A stretch of 40,389 nt of DNA, taken from the NCBI GenBank assembly GCA_029907705.1, contig JARYLJ010000018.1, positions 1-40,389 on the forward strand, written 5' to 3'. Positions 17,405 through 25,916 of the stretch are shown piece after piece. The notes below the pieces were generated by a model. That model made no database searches. It worked only from the letters and a program-made list of their open reading frames with translations, and was not told the DNA's origin. A program made the position numbers and the translations under genes. Origin of the DNA: Methanomicrobiales archaeon. GTDB taxonomy: Archaea; Halobacteriota; Methanomicrobia; Methanomicrobiales; JACTUA01. How positions within the stretch are numbered: the stretch's first letter is position 1; every line of letters starts with the position of its first letter.

Positions 17405-19440
17405 GGATCGTCGTCCATCCACAGAGGGGATTCTACAGACTCCTCTTCATCAGGGGCGATTATGTCAGGGGGGTTGGGCAGGTGACGATCTCCCAGACCC
17501 CGAAGGGGCCGAGGCCGAAGAACTTTCTGTACCGGAAGCAGGGGAAGAAGCATCCGAGGCCCGCACCCACGAAAGATCTGATATCCGCCCTCCGCGAGGG
17601 CGAGGTCCAGCTCACCGCGCCGGATACGCATTTCCTCGCTTTCCTCTCCGATCATCAGATCGCCTCTTCGGAGGTGAAATGCTGCAGAATCTGTCTGCTG
17701 GAGGATCGATTTACGCCCATCGCCATGGGTGAGGGGGTAAAGAGCGACCACGAGACGATCTGTTACGACTGCGCATTGAAGGAGCTCCGGAGGGAGATCG
17801 GGTACCTGGGCTCCTTTGGCAGGCGTTCGATGGAGCATATAGGGGCACTCCTCTCCCTGTACAGGGACGTCAACCGGGTGCTCGCCGCACTTCAGCCCGA
17901 GCAGCTGGATACGCATCTCACACTCTTCGACCGCCTCGATGTCACGAAGGTGGAGGAGACATCCCGGCTGGACGATCTGCCTCTGCCTGAGCTCTTCAGG
18001 ATGCATGCAGGCGTGGAGCGCCTGAGACCGGTCCAGCAGCTCGCCCTGGATAAAGGTCTGCTGGCGGGAAAGGACCTTCTCGTCGTCTCTGCCACCGCGA
18101 GTGGAAAGACCTTCATCGGCGAGATGGCCGGTATCAGGAACTACCTGGAGGGGAGGGGGAGGATGCTCTTTCTCGTCCCCCTCGTTGCCCTGGCGAATCA
18201 GAAATACCAGAGGTTCAGGGAGCGGTACGGCAGCTTCCTCCGTGTCTCCCTCCATACAGGGGTGAGCAGGCTCAATCTGCCTGAGACGAGGGCGGTGGGG
18301 GAGCGGGACATCGAGGCGGCGATCGTCGTTGGGACGTACGAGGGGATCGATCATCACCTCAGGACAGGACAGCGCATCAGGAACGTCGGGACGATCGTGA
18401 TCGACGAGGTGCAGATGCTGGAGGACCCGGACCGCGGGCACAGACTGGACGGCCTGATCGCACGATTGAAGGAGCTCGCACCAGGTGCACAGTTCCTCTA
18501 CCTGAGTGCAACCATCGGTGTCCCGCACCTGCTCGCAATGAAGCTAGATGCGGAGCTGGTGACCTATGCGGAGAGGCCGGTCCCGCTCGAGCGCCATCTG
18601 ATCTTCGTCGGGAGGCAGCACAAGATCAGATACATAAAACAGCTGGTGGAGGATGCCTTCAGGCGGCAGTCCTCGAAGGGCTCCAGGGGGCAGACCATCG
18701 TCTTCACCAATTCGAGAGCGAGATGCTATGTGATCGCAGAGGCGCTGGGGAGGCGCGCTGCGCCGTACCATGCCGGCCTGACATCGAGGGAGCGGCACGA
18801 GGTGGAGGAGAAGTTCTCGACAGGCGCGCTCGCTGCCGTGGTGACCACCTCCGCACTGGGCGCCGGTGTGGACTTCCCCGCCTCGCAGGTGATCTTCGAC
18901 TCGCTCGCGATGGGTATCGAGTGGCTGAGCGTGCAGGAGTTTCACCAGATGTCGGGGAGGGCGGGCAGGCCCGACTTCCATGATCAGGGGCGCGTGGTGA
19001 TCCTGGCAGAACCGGGCGGTAGTTACTCCCGTGAGAGTTCGAACACCGAGGAGGAGGTGGCACTTGCGCTGTTGAAGGGGGAGATGGAGGAGGTGGCCCC
19101 CCTGTACGACCTGGAGGAGTCCAGCGAGGAGTTCGTGGCGAATGCAGTTGTCTGCAACGGGGAGATCGGTATACTCGAAAGGATGAACCAAAGGATGGTG
19201 GGAAGGGCTGAACCCCCTCTGGACGCGCTTTTAGCTAAAGGGCTCATCCAGCGTTCAGACGGCAGGTACATCATCACGCCGCTCGCCCGCGTGATGGCAG
19301 AGCACTTCATCGGTCTGGAAAGGCTCGATCAGCTGAGGAAGATGGCTGAAAAGACGGAGGACTCGCTCGGAATTCTCGTGGAGCTGGAGGCGCTGGAGGA
19401 GGATCGTTCCGAATACCGAAAAGGGAAGGGAAGGCGATGA
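17401..19440 (+). CDS. Superfamily 2 DEAD/DEAH-type helicase with N-terminal zinc finger
   Basis: This 679-residue ATP-dependent nucleic acid helicase is Hel308/Ski2-like in its core. Residues 1-90 are a basic N-terminal domain. A zinc-finger-like CxxC pair (C95/C98 with C121/C124) precedes the core. Core motifs are SATASGKT at about 230-237 (Walker A), IDEVQML near 335 (DEVQ in place of DExH), YLSAT (motif III), and QMSGRAGRPD near 516-525 (motif VI). The ATG at 17401 overlaps the upstream wHTH stop; the frame is open further upstream only as a shadow of that gene. A role in DNA repair or fork restart, or in RNA handling, would be typical but is not proven. Ends in TGA. Confidence 0.9.
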   Translation: MRIVVHPQRGFYRLLFIRGDYVRGVGQVTISQTPKGPRPKNFLYRKQGKKHPRPAPTKDLISALREGEVQLTAPDTHFLAFLSDHQIASSEVKCCRICLLEDRFTPIAMGEGVKSDHETICYDCALKELRREIGYLGSFGRRSMEHIGALLSLYRDVNRVLAALQPEQLDTHLTLFDRLDVTKVEETSRLDDLPLPELFRMHAGVERLRPVQQLALDKGLLAGKDLLVVSATASGKTFIGEMAGIRNYLEGRGRMLFLVPLVALANQKYQRFRERYGSFLRVSLHTGVSRLNLPETRAVGERDIEAAIVVGTYEGIDHHLRTGQRIRNVGTIVIDEVQMLEDPDRGHRLDGLIARLKELAPGAQFLYLSATIGVPHLLAMKLDAELVTYAERPVPLERHLIFVGRQHKIRYIKQLVEDAFRRQSSKGSRGQTIVFTNSRARCYVIAEALGRRAAPYHAGLTSRERHEVEEKFSTGALAAVVTTSALGAGVDFPASQVIFDSLAMGIEWLSVQEFHQMSGRAGRPDFHDQGRVVILAEPGGSYSRESSNTEEEVALALLKGEMEEVAPLYDLEESSEEFVANAVVCNGEIGILERMNQRMVGRAEPPLDALLAKGLIQRSDGRYIITPLARVMAEHFIGLERLDQLRKMAEKTEDSLGILVELEALEEDRSEYRKGKGRR

Positions 19441-19540
19441 CCCCCCTCCGAAGACACATCCCGCCCACCTCCATTCGAAAATTAATTCATTTCTTGAGAA
19501 AATAATAAAGATTCAATCTTATCAAAATGCCTGAAAGAAA

Positions 19541-19552
19541 AGTATATATAGT
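19541..19552 (+). promoter_or_regulatory. TATA box of the small gene at 19579
   Basis: AGTATATATAGT lies in an AT-rich stretch about 30 nt before the ATG. A start site 25 nt downstream would fall near 19572, giving a leader of only a few bases, so the mRNA may be close to leaderless. No Shine-Dalgarno is visible. Confidence 0.6.
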
Positions 19553-19578
19553 ATAATGAAAGAATAAATCCTTACAGT

Positions 19579-19803
19579 ATGACAGCGATCATCGAAAATT
19601 CAGAGGATCTCTCTCTGGAGACCCGTCTGAATGCAATCACAGCGATGTTGAAAGGCGCGTCAGTCGATGGCATATCGGTCGTCAGGAACGAGGTCAACAA
19701 TGATATATTCATCAAGAACTTTCTGGCCCGAAACTCCTCCTCCATTCCTGACACCTCATTCGTGGTCGATCGTCTGAAGAGGGCTCCGATGCCAGACCTG
19801 TAG
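19579..19803 (+). CDS. Small hypothetical protein, 74 aa
   Basis: The product is mildly acidic (MTAIIENSEDLSLETRLNAI...) with a predicted helix in the first 30 residues and a basic end (VDRLKRAPMPDL). No cysteine, signal peptide or known motif is visible. Support comes from the strong TATA box at the right distance and the isolated position with its own AT-rich promoter. It ends in TAG, one of few in the window; the frame stays open about 45 more codons to a TGA, but that continuation looks like non-coding sequence. Function unknown. Confidence 0.6.
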   Translation: MTAIIENSEDLSLETRLNAITAMLKGASVDGISVVRNEVNNDIFIKNFLARNSSSIPDTSFVVDRLKRAPMPDL

Positions 19804-20570
19804 TCCCTCCTTTTTCCCGTTCATCGTAATATCCCTGCATATATGGACCGCCATACTTGGCCATCCCTTACCGATCGGGGGCTTCTCCCGTTCTCCCCGC
19901 CGCACTATGGTTTTCTATGCGGCGGAGACCGCCACCACTGAACGTTCGGGGTAGAGGGGAAGGGGGGAGGATCTGGCGCCTGCAGGAGCGATCGCGATGC
20001 TACAAAACGCTCCGGCAGGGTTAAGCGCCCTCCGGCGCCGCTCTGGCGTGCTGTATAACGATTCCCCCGATTCATCATGGCGGGTCATCGATGTTCTGAT
20101 CAGGTGTATGCAATGAGGAAGTGGGCCGGAACGACCTGGTCCGGGCAATGCTCCGGATCCGTGGTGAAAATCTGTCCAGGGACCTATCTCCCTCATGAAC
20201 AACGGTGATGCCACTCGGGGCATGAGAACCCATGCATGCGTTCATGCAGCGCGGCTCCAATCGTGATATCGCAGGATCGCTCGCGATGTGTGCATATCCC
20301 AAATGCATTCATCGCCCGGACTCGTGAAGGGGGTGGTATTCCGGGAGATAGCGCGAGAACCTCGCCGGATGATGAGGAAGCCAGAGGGTCTGCACGAATC
20401 AATCAGAGCACAGAATAAGGACGGATGATGCCCTCTATCTGGCCACCCCCAGGATAAAAGGGCAGGGAAAAAGAACTGTGGCGGGAGACAATCGATCGCG
20501 GAAAAAATCCAAAAAAACGCCCTTTCATAAAGGCATGCGCATCGCAGTTGCAGCCTCTCGCTCGCTCCTG
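19804..20570. other. Gene-poor stretch, 767 nt
   Basis: No frame here has convincing protein content on either strand; the longer minus-strand frames near 20242-20751 run into the methyltransferase region antisense to its reading. The only clear structure is a GC-rich hairpin at 19897-19925. Near 20500-20520 there is an A-rich stretch (GGAAAAAATCCAAAAAAACG), which on the minus strand is a T-tract just after the methyltransferase stop and could terminate that operon. A decayed gene cannot be excluded. Confidence 0.4.
19897..19925. terminator. GC-rich hairpin downstream of the small gene
   Basis: CCGCCGCA at 19897-19904 is exactly complementary to TGCGGCGG at 19918-19925, with a 13-nt loop that includes TTTT. 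It lies about 95 nt after the stop of the 74-aa gene. It may end or protect that transcript, or belong to an unrecognised RNA. Confidence 0.4.
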
Positions 20571-21404
20571 TCAGCCGTCGACGAGGCAGACCCAGCGATC
20601 GTAGAACGGGTCCGCCCGGTGTTCGAGGATGCGGACCGGTCGATCCACCTCTCCGATCCATTCCCTGGCAATGTCCGCCTCCCTCTCGGTTCCGAACGTC
20701 AGGATCATTCTCTCCACCAGGGAGAGGAGCTCGATGATCACCGCATGCCATACGGGCTCCGTGAAGCGGTTCACTTCGCCGGCCATAAAGATCGCCCCGA
20801 GGGGTGCCCTTTCGCAGTACTCCACCGCCCTCGCACCGTCGATGCAGATCGCCCTCTCCGGTAATAGCCTGCCGCGCGAGAGCCCGAGGGACAGGAGTGA
20901 GAGATCGTTGTCATAGGAGACCGTTCGGTAGCCGAGCCTCCGGAGTGCGAGGGTACCGATTCCGGAGCCGCAACAGGCGTCGATCACCTCCTCTCCCCTG
21001 CCCCTGCCCCAGCACCCCTCCACCAGCGATTCGATCGACGCGAGCCTGCCCTCACCCACATCCTCCATCGCGGGGGTGATCTGCTTCATGATCTGCACGC
21101 TGTAATGCTCCCTGACCGCCTCGATCCACTCACCCCGGCTGCACTGATAGATCTCCCCGCCGATCCCTTCGAAGAGTTCGAGGAGGGGAAGATTCGCCAT
21201 CCTGTGGATGAAGTTGCACGCGAACCAGTGCTGGGACTGCAGTACGGCGAGGGCGATCGGATCCTCCTGCTCGTCCAGGAGCAACCTTGCCTGCGTACCC
21301 CCCATCTCCACCATCTGATCGCTGTACCTGCCATCCACCAGTTCCGAATATGAAGGCTCCAGGAACCAGATCTCGTCCAGCTCAAGGATTTCCGCGGCCT
21401 TCAT
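20571..21404 (-). CDS. SAM-dependent methyltransferase-like protein
   Basis: The 277-residue product has a class I methyltransferase motif I, VIDACCGSGIGTLALRRLGY, near residue 139-158. Motif II follows as TVSYDND, and there is an acidic residue further on (ICIDGARAVEY). The usual (D/N)PP(Y/F) catalytic motif of N-methyltransferases is absent; the matching place reads IFMAGEVNRF. A roughly 130-residue N-terminal region (ELDEIWFLEPSYSEL...) is not recognised. Substrate unknown. It overlaps the end of the beta-helix gene by 23 nt and is last in the minus-strand run. TGA stop, then a T-tract about 55 nt later. Confidence 0.8.
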   Translation of the reverse strand: MKAAEILELDEIWFLEPSYSELVDGRYSDQMVEMGGTQARLLLDEQEDPIALAVLQSQHWFACNFIHRMANLPLLELFEGIGGEIYQCSRGEWIEAVREHYSVQIMKQITPAMEDVGEGRLASIESLVEGCWGRGRGEEVIDACCGSGIGTLALRRLGYRTVSYDNDLSLLSLGLSRGRLLPERAICIDGARAVEYCERAPLGAIFMAGEVNRFTEPVWHAVIIELLSLVERMILTFGTEREADIAREWIGEVDRPVRILEHRADPFYDRWVCLVDG

Positions 21405-22236
21405 CCTCCCTCCTGATCCTGAGCCCCTCTCTCGCCATAATCAGTCCGTCCACCCTGGCACCCTCGTGCAGCTCCAGGACCGCCGCCCGGATATTACCCA
21501 TGATATGTGCGCCCGCCCCGATCTCCACGCTCCCTTCCGAGACGATCTCGCCGTGCACCACCACATCCGGACCGATCCTGACCACGCCATCGGAGTTCAG
21601 GCTGCCGAAGTGGACGGTCTTCTCTCCGATCTCGATCTCACGTGCTTTTATCATGCCATGGAGCCGGCAGCTGCTGCCCGCAGTGAACGACTGCTGGGTG
21701 ACGATTCCATCGTCCGCGAGCAGCGTCTTCGGCGGGAGAACGAGCGGGATATTCTGCCCCTCCTCGCCGCTCAACTCCTTCAGCAACCTCTCCACCTCCT
21801 CCTCCCTCTCCATGTGCAGTAGGGTGAAGAGGTAGAGGAGAATGTACACGATTACTGGAATCGGGTTCCTTATCACGATCCAGCCCTTCGCCTCGAACCC
21901 CCTTTCGATCTGCACATTGTCGCCGATGTCCATGTCGCCGAGGACCGTCAGCTTGCCCTTAATCTTCACGCCTTCGCCGAGGAACGCATCCCCCTCCACG
22001 ATCACATCCCCGCGCACCTCGGAGAAGTTGTCGATGCGGAGGTCCCCTTCCGCCCGGACGATTCCTTCGATCTCGCAGAAGTCGCATATGGCAATATTCT
22101 CGCCATGGAGCCCGTATCCGATACGGCACCGATCCCCGACGATGATATCCGCATCCGCGACGATCATCCTCTCCTGGATCTGGGTCAGATCCGGTAAGAT
22201 GCATCGCGACAGTAGGCCCTCTCTGCTCCCTTCCAT
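21382..22236 (-). CDS. Beta-helix (bactofilin-like) protein with a central membrane segment
   Basis: The 284 residues form two short-repeat blocks. About residues 28-115 and 175-270 show six-residue periodicity of small hydrophobic and Gly/Asp residues (for example IRAEGDLRIDNFSEVRGDVI and VVVHGEIVSEGSVEIGAGAH), typical of beta-helix polymer-forming (bactofilin) or hexapeptide-repeat proteins. Between them is one hydrophobic segment, IPVIVYILLYLFTLLHM, at about residue 125-141, followed by a charged helix (EREEEVERLLKELSG). It may be a membrane-attached scaffold; an acyltransferase is less likely because no catalytic His is evident. It starts 24 nt after apgM and overlaps the methyltransferase gene. 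Confidence 0.75.
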   Translation of the reverse strand: MEGSREGLLSRCILPDLTQIQERMIVADADIIVGDRCRIGYGLHGENIAICDFCEIEGIVRAEGDLRIDNFSEVRGDVIVEGDAFLGEGVKIKGKLTVLGDMDIGDNVQIERGFEAKGWIVIRNPIPVIVYILLYLFTLLHMEREEEVERLLKELSGEEGQNIPLVLPPKTLLADDGIVTQQSFTAGSSCRLHGMIKAREIEIGEKTVHFGSLNSDGVVRIGPDVVVHGEIVSEGSVEIGAGAHIMGNIRAAVLELHEGARVDGLIMAREGLRIRREDEGRGNP

Positions 22237-22260
22237 CTCCGATACCGGCTCCAGAATGGT

Positions 22261-23496
22261 TCACGCCCCGTATTTATGAGCCTTGTTTATCAGATCCAGT
22301 GCGATGGGCATCAGGGAGAGTCCGCTGATCCGGTGAAGGCCGCCGTTCGCGCAGCTGATCTCGTCGAAAGATGCCACTCCATCGGTTCTCACCCCGTCGC
22401 CATGGATGACGACCGGCACCGGATCGGCGCTGTGCTCCCTGATGGCGCACGGCGTACTGTGGTCCCCGCAGATGACGAGGAGCACCCCTTCCAGCTCTTC
22501 CAGCGGCTGTAGCGAGGCATCGATCCGTTCGATGAAGGCAGCCTTCTCCCTCGCCAGACCGTCATGGGACGCCTCATCCGCGCCTTTGATGTTCATGAGG
22601 ACGAACTCCCTGCGTCCGAGTTCGCCGATGGCCGCCCTCACCTTTCCCTCGAGATTCGTATCCATGGAACCTGTCGCCCCCTCCACGGACACATGCTCCA
22701 GCCCGACCGCTCTTCCTATACCCGTGACCAGGGCGGCGGCCGAGATGACGCTGCCCTCCAGGCCATAGCGCTCTCCGAATGGCTCGATATGCCCCATCTC
22801 CCCTGCCCCCCTGACCAGTACGAGGTTCGCCGGGGGCTCCCCCCTCGCGATCCTCTCTCTGTTGAGGGGATGCTTCTCCAGCACCTCCTTCGACTGCCTG
22901 ACGAACTCGTTGCAGGCATCGGCGGTCCTCCTGTCCTCCTCCCGCTCCGTGAGCGGCCTCACTTGCATGGGGAAGAGCCCCTCCTTCTTCGGATCGTTCG
23001 AGGAGACGTTCGCCCCCAGTCGATTCCCCTTCAGGGCGAGGGCGGCCCGGTGCCCGGCACCAGACCGGAAAACGAACGATACACCGAGAGAGGAGAGATC
23101 CACCCCCTCCTCTATCGCCTCGCTCAGGGGCTGCGTTCGATGTATCCTGCCGGCGCGCCGGTCGAGAACCCGGCCGTCGCTGCCGATCGTGGCGTAGTTG
23201 CACCGAAAGCCGATCATGCCGGGCTCCATACGGATGCCGCAGCCCAGCGCCTCGAGCGGCCCCCTGCCCGTGTAACAGGACTTCGGATCGTAACCTAGGA
23301 GGCTCAGATGTGAGGTGTCAGACCCGGGCCTCACTCCGGCGCCGATCGTATCCATGATCCCGCAGATACCCTCGCGGGCGATGCGATCGAGGACAGGGGT
23401 ATTCGCCGCCTGCAGGGGGGTCAGGTGGCCGAGCTCCCTGCACGGGCGATCCGATATCCCGTCCAGCACAAGGAGAAGGATTCTGGAAGCCGTCAT
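22261..23496 (-). CDS. apgM: 2,3-bisphosphoglycerate-independent phosphoglycerate mutase, archaeal type
   Basis: This enzyme interconverts 3- and 2-phosphoglycerate in glycolysis and gluconeogenesis. It belongs to the alkaline phosphatase superfamily and uses two metal ions. The 411 residues fit the ApgM family. Visible features are LVLDGISDRP at the N-terminus (metal Asp), GSDTSHLSLLGYDP with the nucleophile Ser, GRGPLEALG, MNIKGADEASHDG and CGDHSTPCAIREHSADPVP at the second metal site. It follows rps3ae after 67 nt containing a stable hairpin. Confidence 0.96.
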   Translation of the reverse strand: MTASRILLLVLDGISDRPCRELGHLTPLQAANTPVLDRIAREGICGIMDTIGAGVRPGSDTSHLSLLGYDPKSCYTGRGPLEALGCGIRMEPGMIGFRCNYATIGSDGRVLDRRAGRIHRTQPLSEAIEEGVDLSSLGVSFVFRSGAGHRAALALKGNRLGANVSSNDPKKEGLFPMQVRPLTEREEDRRTADACNEFVRQSKEVLEKHPLNRERIARGEPPANLVLVRGAGEMGHIEPFGERYGLEGSVISAAALVTGIGRAVGLEHVSVEGATGSMDTNLEGKVRAAIGELGRREFVLMNIKGADEASHDGLAREKAAFIERIDASLQPLEELEGVLLVICGDHSTPCAIREHSADPVPVVIHGDGVRTDGVASFDEISCANGGLHRISGLSLMPIALDLINKAHKYGA

Positions 23497-23525
23497 CCAG
23501 AGAATTTCGCCCTCGATACTCTTTA

Positions 23526-23549
23526 CTCTTCCCGAATCCCCGGGAAGAG
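23526..23549 (-). other. Perfect 9-bp hairpin between rps3ae and apgM
   Basis: CTCTTCCCG at 23526-23534 pairs without mismatch with CGGGAAGAG at 23541-23549 around a 6-nt loop. It lies in the 67-nt gap of a minus-strand gene run. It could mark an RNA processing point or uncouple ribosomal-protein and apgM expression. No T-tract follows directly, so simple termination is less likely. Confidence 0.5.
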
Positions 23550-23563
23550 CAAGGGGGCCGCCA

Positions 23564-24181
23564 TCAGCGGGTCATCGGAACGTTCAACAGCTCCTTCTTC
23601 CGCTCCTCGAGCTTCGATTTGATGACCTCCACCCTTCGGACCGGGTGGATCACCTTCAGGAGTTTGTGGAGCTCCTTGGCAATATCCCCGCTCACCATCG
23701 CTCTGACGAGGGAGTCCATATCGTTCTGGGCCGCCGCCTGCATGACGAACTGGCTCATGGTGGACCTGATGTTGTGCGCCTGGCTCAGGTTCGCGCGGAA
23801 GAGCGTGAACGCGGTGACCGTAACACGGAGCTGCTTCCCGTCTTTCGTGACGACCGGGAGCACGACGTCGATCCTCGAGGTTCTGCGCTTCACCAGCGAG
23901 CGCATGAAGTCCCGCGTCAGTTCATGGCCGGCGAACTCCGTGTACGCCGCATCGCCTGCCACTTCCCTGATCCTGAATCTGAGCTTCACATGCTGCTTCG
24001 AATAATCCTGCGTGATCTCACCGAGAGTGGTCTCCATCACACGCCCGACCACCTTCTCAGGCTCATTCGCGATGGTGTCGCCGAGATAGTTCTTACCGAA
24101 GACCTCGGGTACATACACCTTGTACCAGCTCTTCGCCTTCCACCCTTCCACCTTCCTGCCGACCTGTTTCTTCTTTACCAT
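23564..24181 (-). CDS. rps3ae: Ribosomal protein S3Ae (eS1)
   Basis: This archaeal/eukaryotic 30S protein lies near the mRNA exit. The 205-residue product is of family length, starting MVKKKQVGRKVEGWKAKSWYK-type basic sequence. Conserved segments include GDTIANEPEKVVGRVMETTL, FRIREVAGDAAYTEFAGHEL, RSLVKRRTSRID and the C-terminal KVIHPVRRVEVIKSKLEERK. It begins 8 nt after the serS stop; the GGTGA that overlaps the serS TAG is its Shine-Dalgarno. Membership of the rps15-DHH-pcc1 cluster is usual in euryarchaea. Confidence 0.97.
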   Translation of the reverse strand: MVKKKQVGRKVEGWKAKSWYKVYVPEVFGKNYLGDTIANEPEKVVGRVMETTLGEITQDYSKQHVKLRFRIREVAGDAAYTEFAGHELTRDFMRSLVKRRTSRIDVVLPVVTKDGKQLRVTVTAFTLFRANLSQAHNIRSTMSQFVMQAAAQNDMDSLVRAMVSGDIAKELHKLLKVIHPVRRVEVIKSKLEERKKELLNVPMTR

Positions 24182-24189
24182 ATCATCAC

Positions 24190-25707
24190 CTACACGAATC
24201 TGAATATCTCCCTGAATTCACCCACACGCTCTGCCACCGCCTCCGGCCATCGCGAGGTATCGAAGCCCTTCTGCGAGAGGAATGCAGCAGCCCAGCGTTC
24301 ATAACCGATACCGGAGCAGCCCGACCAGCACTCGGCGCCGCTCTGAAGCTTCACGTTGAAACCCCTGGGGTATTTGTCCCCGTTCACGCTGACGTTCTGG
24401 AACTCCAGCCATGTGCCGTTGTAAGGCAGGAGCGCCTCGTAATCCGTCGTGCCCACGGCACCCGCGCAGCAGCCCTCTCCGATCAAGCCCTCCTGGGCCA
24501 TGAACCACGGCGTCACCCTTGCGGCCCGCCACTGCAGCTCAAGAATATCCTCGAAGACATGCCGGTAACGGTCGTGCAGCTCCTCTGCCACCTTCACCGT
24601 CTGTTCCACCGTGCCGATCCAGAGGACCTCGATCCGGTGGAATTCGTCCACCCTCTCGATGCCATGTATGCCGCCGCTCTCGTAGCGGTGGGAGGTGCCG
24701 CTCCTGTCGTAGATCCTGATGGGGAGGACATCGTTCGAGATCGTCTCCCCCTGGACGAACGGCCAGAAGGGCGGGCACTGTGCATAGCACATCCCCCCGA
24801 TGGGACCCTCGATCCGCTTCCGTATCTCCTCCACCCAGACCTTACCCGTCACCTTGAAGTAGTCGCCGATGTCCTCCCAGTACGCGGGATCCCGCGTCTT
24901 CGGGGTGGAGATGTAGTAGATCTCCGGATACACCCCCTTCGCATGCCCGGACCTCATCCAGACCTCCCAAGGCACCAGCTTCGGGAAGATCATCTCGGAG
25001 AAGCCGAGCGGTCGGAGGATCTCCTCCTGCACGATCGCTTCCAGTGCACGGAATACCTGCACCGCCGGTGGCGCGTATATCCACTGCCCCCGCGATGCGC
25101 CGTGCCTGATCCACCCGCGTGCGATCATCTCCTCCGTCGGGTTCTCCCTGTAGATCGGGGGCCTCTCGGGGCTCTGGTACAGAAGCTCCCAGTGCTCCGC
25201 CTTCCCACCGTAGGCCTTCGCCTCCATCTTCTCCTCGATCAAACGAAGGAGTCGATCCGGTACCCTGTCCTCCAGCTCGCCCGCACTCAGATCGAGCCTC
25301 ACCTGGACGCGTCCGGTCTCCCGGCGGACCTCTCCGATGAAGGGCAGTTTCGGGATCGCGGTGTCCGGTACCTCCTCCCCCAGCGTCAGGACGAACTCGT
25401 CTATCGCGATCCCCCTGATGCCCAGGCGGTGCCTCCCCATCGCCAGGGAGAGCTGTTTTCTGAACCGGAAGAGCGCATCGTGCGCTCTCGTATAGGGGCC
25501 GCTCTGCAGCTCCAGCCGGATTTCGTTTCCCTCCACACGCCAGGAGGTGATCTGACCCACCTCCCCGCTGCTCACCTCTCGTGGCACACCGCGCCTGAAG
25601 AGCCGCTCGTTCGCCTCCTGTACCGCCTCCGCGATCGTCTCCTCCGCTGTATCGCCGATCCGATCGCTGAGGACGAGCTTTCCTTTCAGTCCGAACCGTA
25701 CAAACAT
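24190..25707 (-). CDS. serS: Seryl-tRNA synthetase, methanogen-type (SerS2)
   Basis: This class II synthetase charges tRNA-Ser. The 505-residue length and sequence match the rare zinc-dependent SerRS found in methanogens rather than the common type. The N-terminal tRNA-binding domain (FGLKGKLVLSDRIG...) differs from the coiled coil of standard SerRS. The catalytic core shows MCYAQCPPFWPF and ECWSGCSGIGYERW, which supply the Cys zinc ligands and motif 3. The frame is open further upstream, but MFVRFGLKG at 25707 overlaps the pcc1 end by 22 nt and fits the family. It ends in TAG, with a TAA five codons on in frame. Its insertion in a ribosomal/KEOPS gene run is unusual. Confidence 0.95.
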   Translation of the reverse strand: MFVRFGLKGKLVLSDRIGDTAEETIAEAVQEANERLFRRGVPREVSSGEVGQITSWRVEGNEIRLELQSGPYTRAHDALFRFRKQLSLAMGRHRLGIRGIAIDEFVLTLGEEVPDTAIPKLPFIGEVRRETGRVQVRLDLSAGELEDRVPDRLLRLIEEKMEAKAYGGKAEHWELLYQSPERPPIYRENPTEEMIARGWIRHGASRGQWIYAPPAVQVFRALEAIVQEEILRPLGFSEMIFPKLVPWEVWMRSGHAKGVYPEIYYISTPKTRDPAYWEDIGDYFKVTGKVWVEEIRKRIEGPIGGMCYAQCPPFWPFVQGETISNDVLPIRIYDRSGTSHRYESGGIHGIERVDEFHRIEVLWIGTVEQTVKVAEELHDRYRHVFEDILELQWRAARVTPWFMAQEGLIGEGCCAGAVGTTDYEALLPYNGTWLEFQNVSVNGDKYPRGFNVKLQSGAECWSGCSGIGYERWAAAFLSQKGFDTSRWPEAVAERVGEFREIFRFV

Positions 25708-25916
25708 AGCCCCTCCGCAATCGAGAGGTTCATCAGGTAGTCGTCCACGGACGCGATCACCGACCTCATCTTCTCGCCTCTCACCTCTGTCCTCACGCAA
25801 TCCTCCATGGCGATGGTCACCATCTGCTGCAGGTTGTCAGGCTGCAATGCACCGGCGACGCACGCGGGCCTAACATGCCTCGTCACCAGTGCCCCCTCGA
25901 TCCTGGATACGGTCAT
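25686..25916 (-). CDS. pcc1: KEOPS complex subunit Pcc1
   Basis: Pcc1 is the dimerising subunit of KEOPS, which makes the t6A modification of ANN-decoding tRNAs using threonylcarbamoyl-AMP from Sua5 (also in this window at 28837). The 76-residue product has the two small family signatures: ALQPDNLQQM in the middle, and SVIASVDDYLMNLSIAEG near the end. The start ATG at 25916 overlaps the DHH gene stop as ATGA, and the end overlaps serS by 22 nt. The larger open frame upstream is a shadow of the DHH gene. Its position between a RecJ-like gene and rps3ae is the conserved one. Confidence 0.88.
   Translation of the reverse strand: MTVSRIEGALVTRHVRPACVAGALQPDNLQQMVTIAMEDCVRTEVRGEKMRSVIASVDDYLMNLSIAEGLCLYGSD

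Noticed and set aside
20242-20751. Minus-strand frame running from the methyltransferase into the gap
   Set aside because: Its first part overlaps the methyltransferase in another frame and the rest is Arg/Gly/Pro-rich.
24559-25740. 393-codon plus-strand frame opposite serS
   Set aside because: Antisense to serS, which has clear motifs; no independent evidence of a gene.
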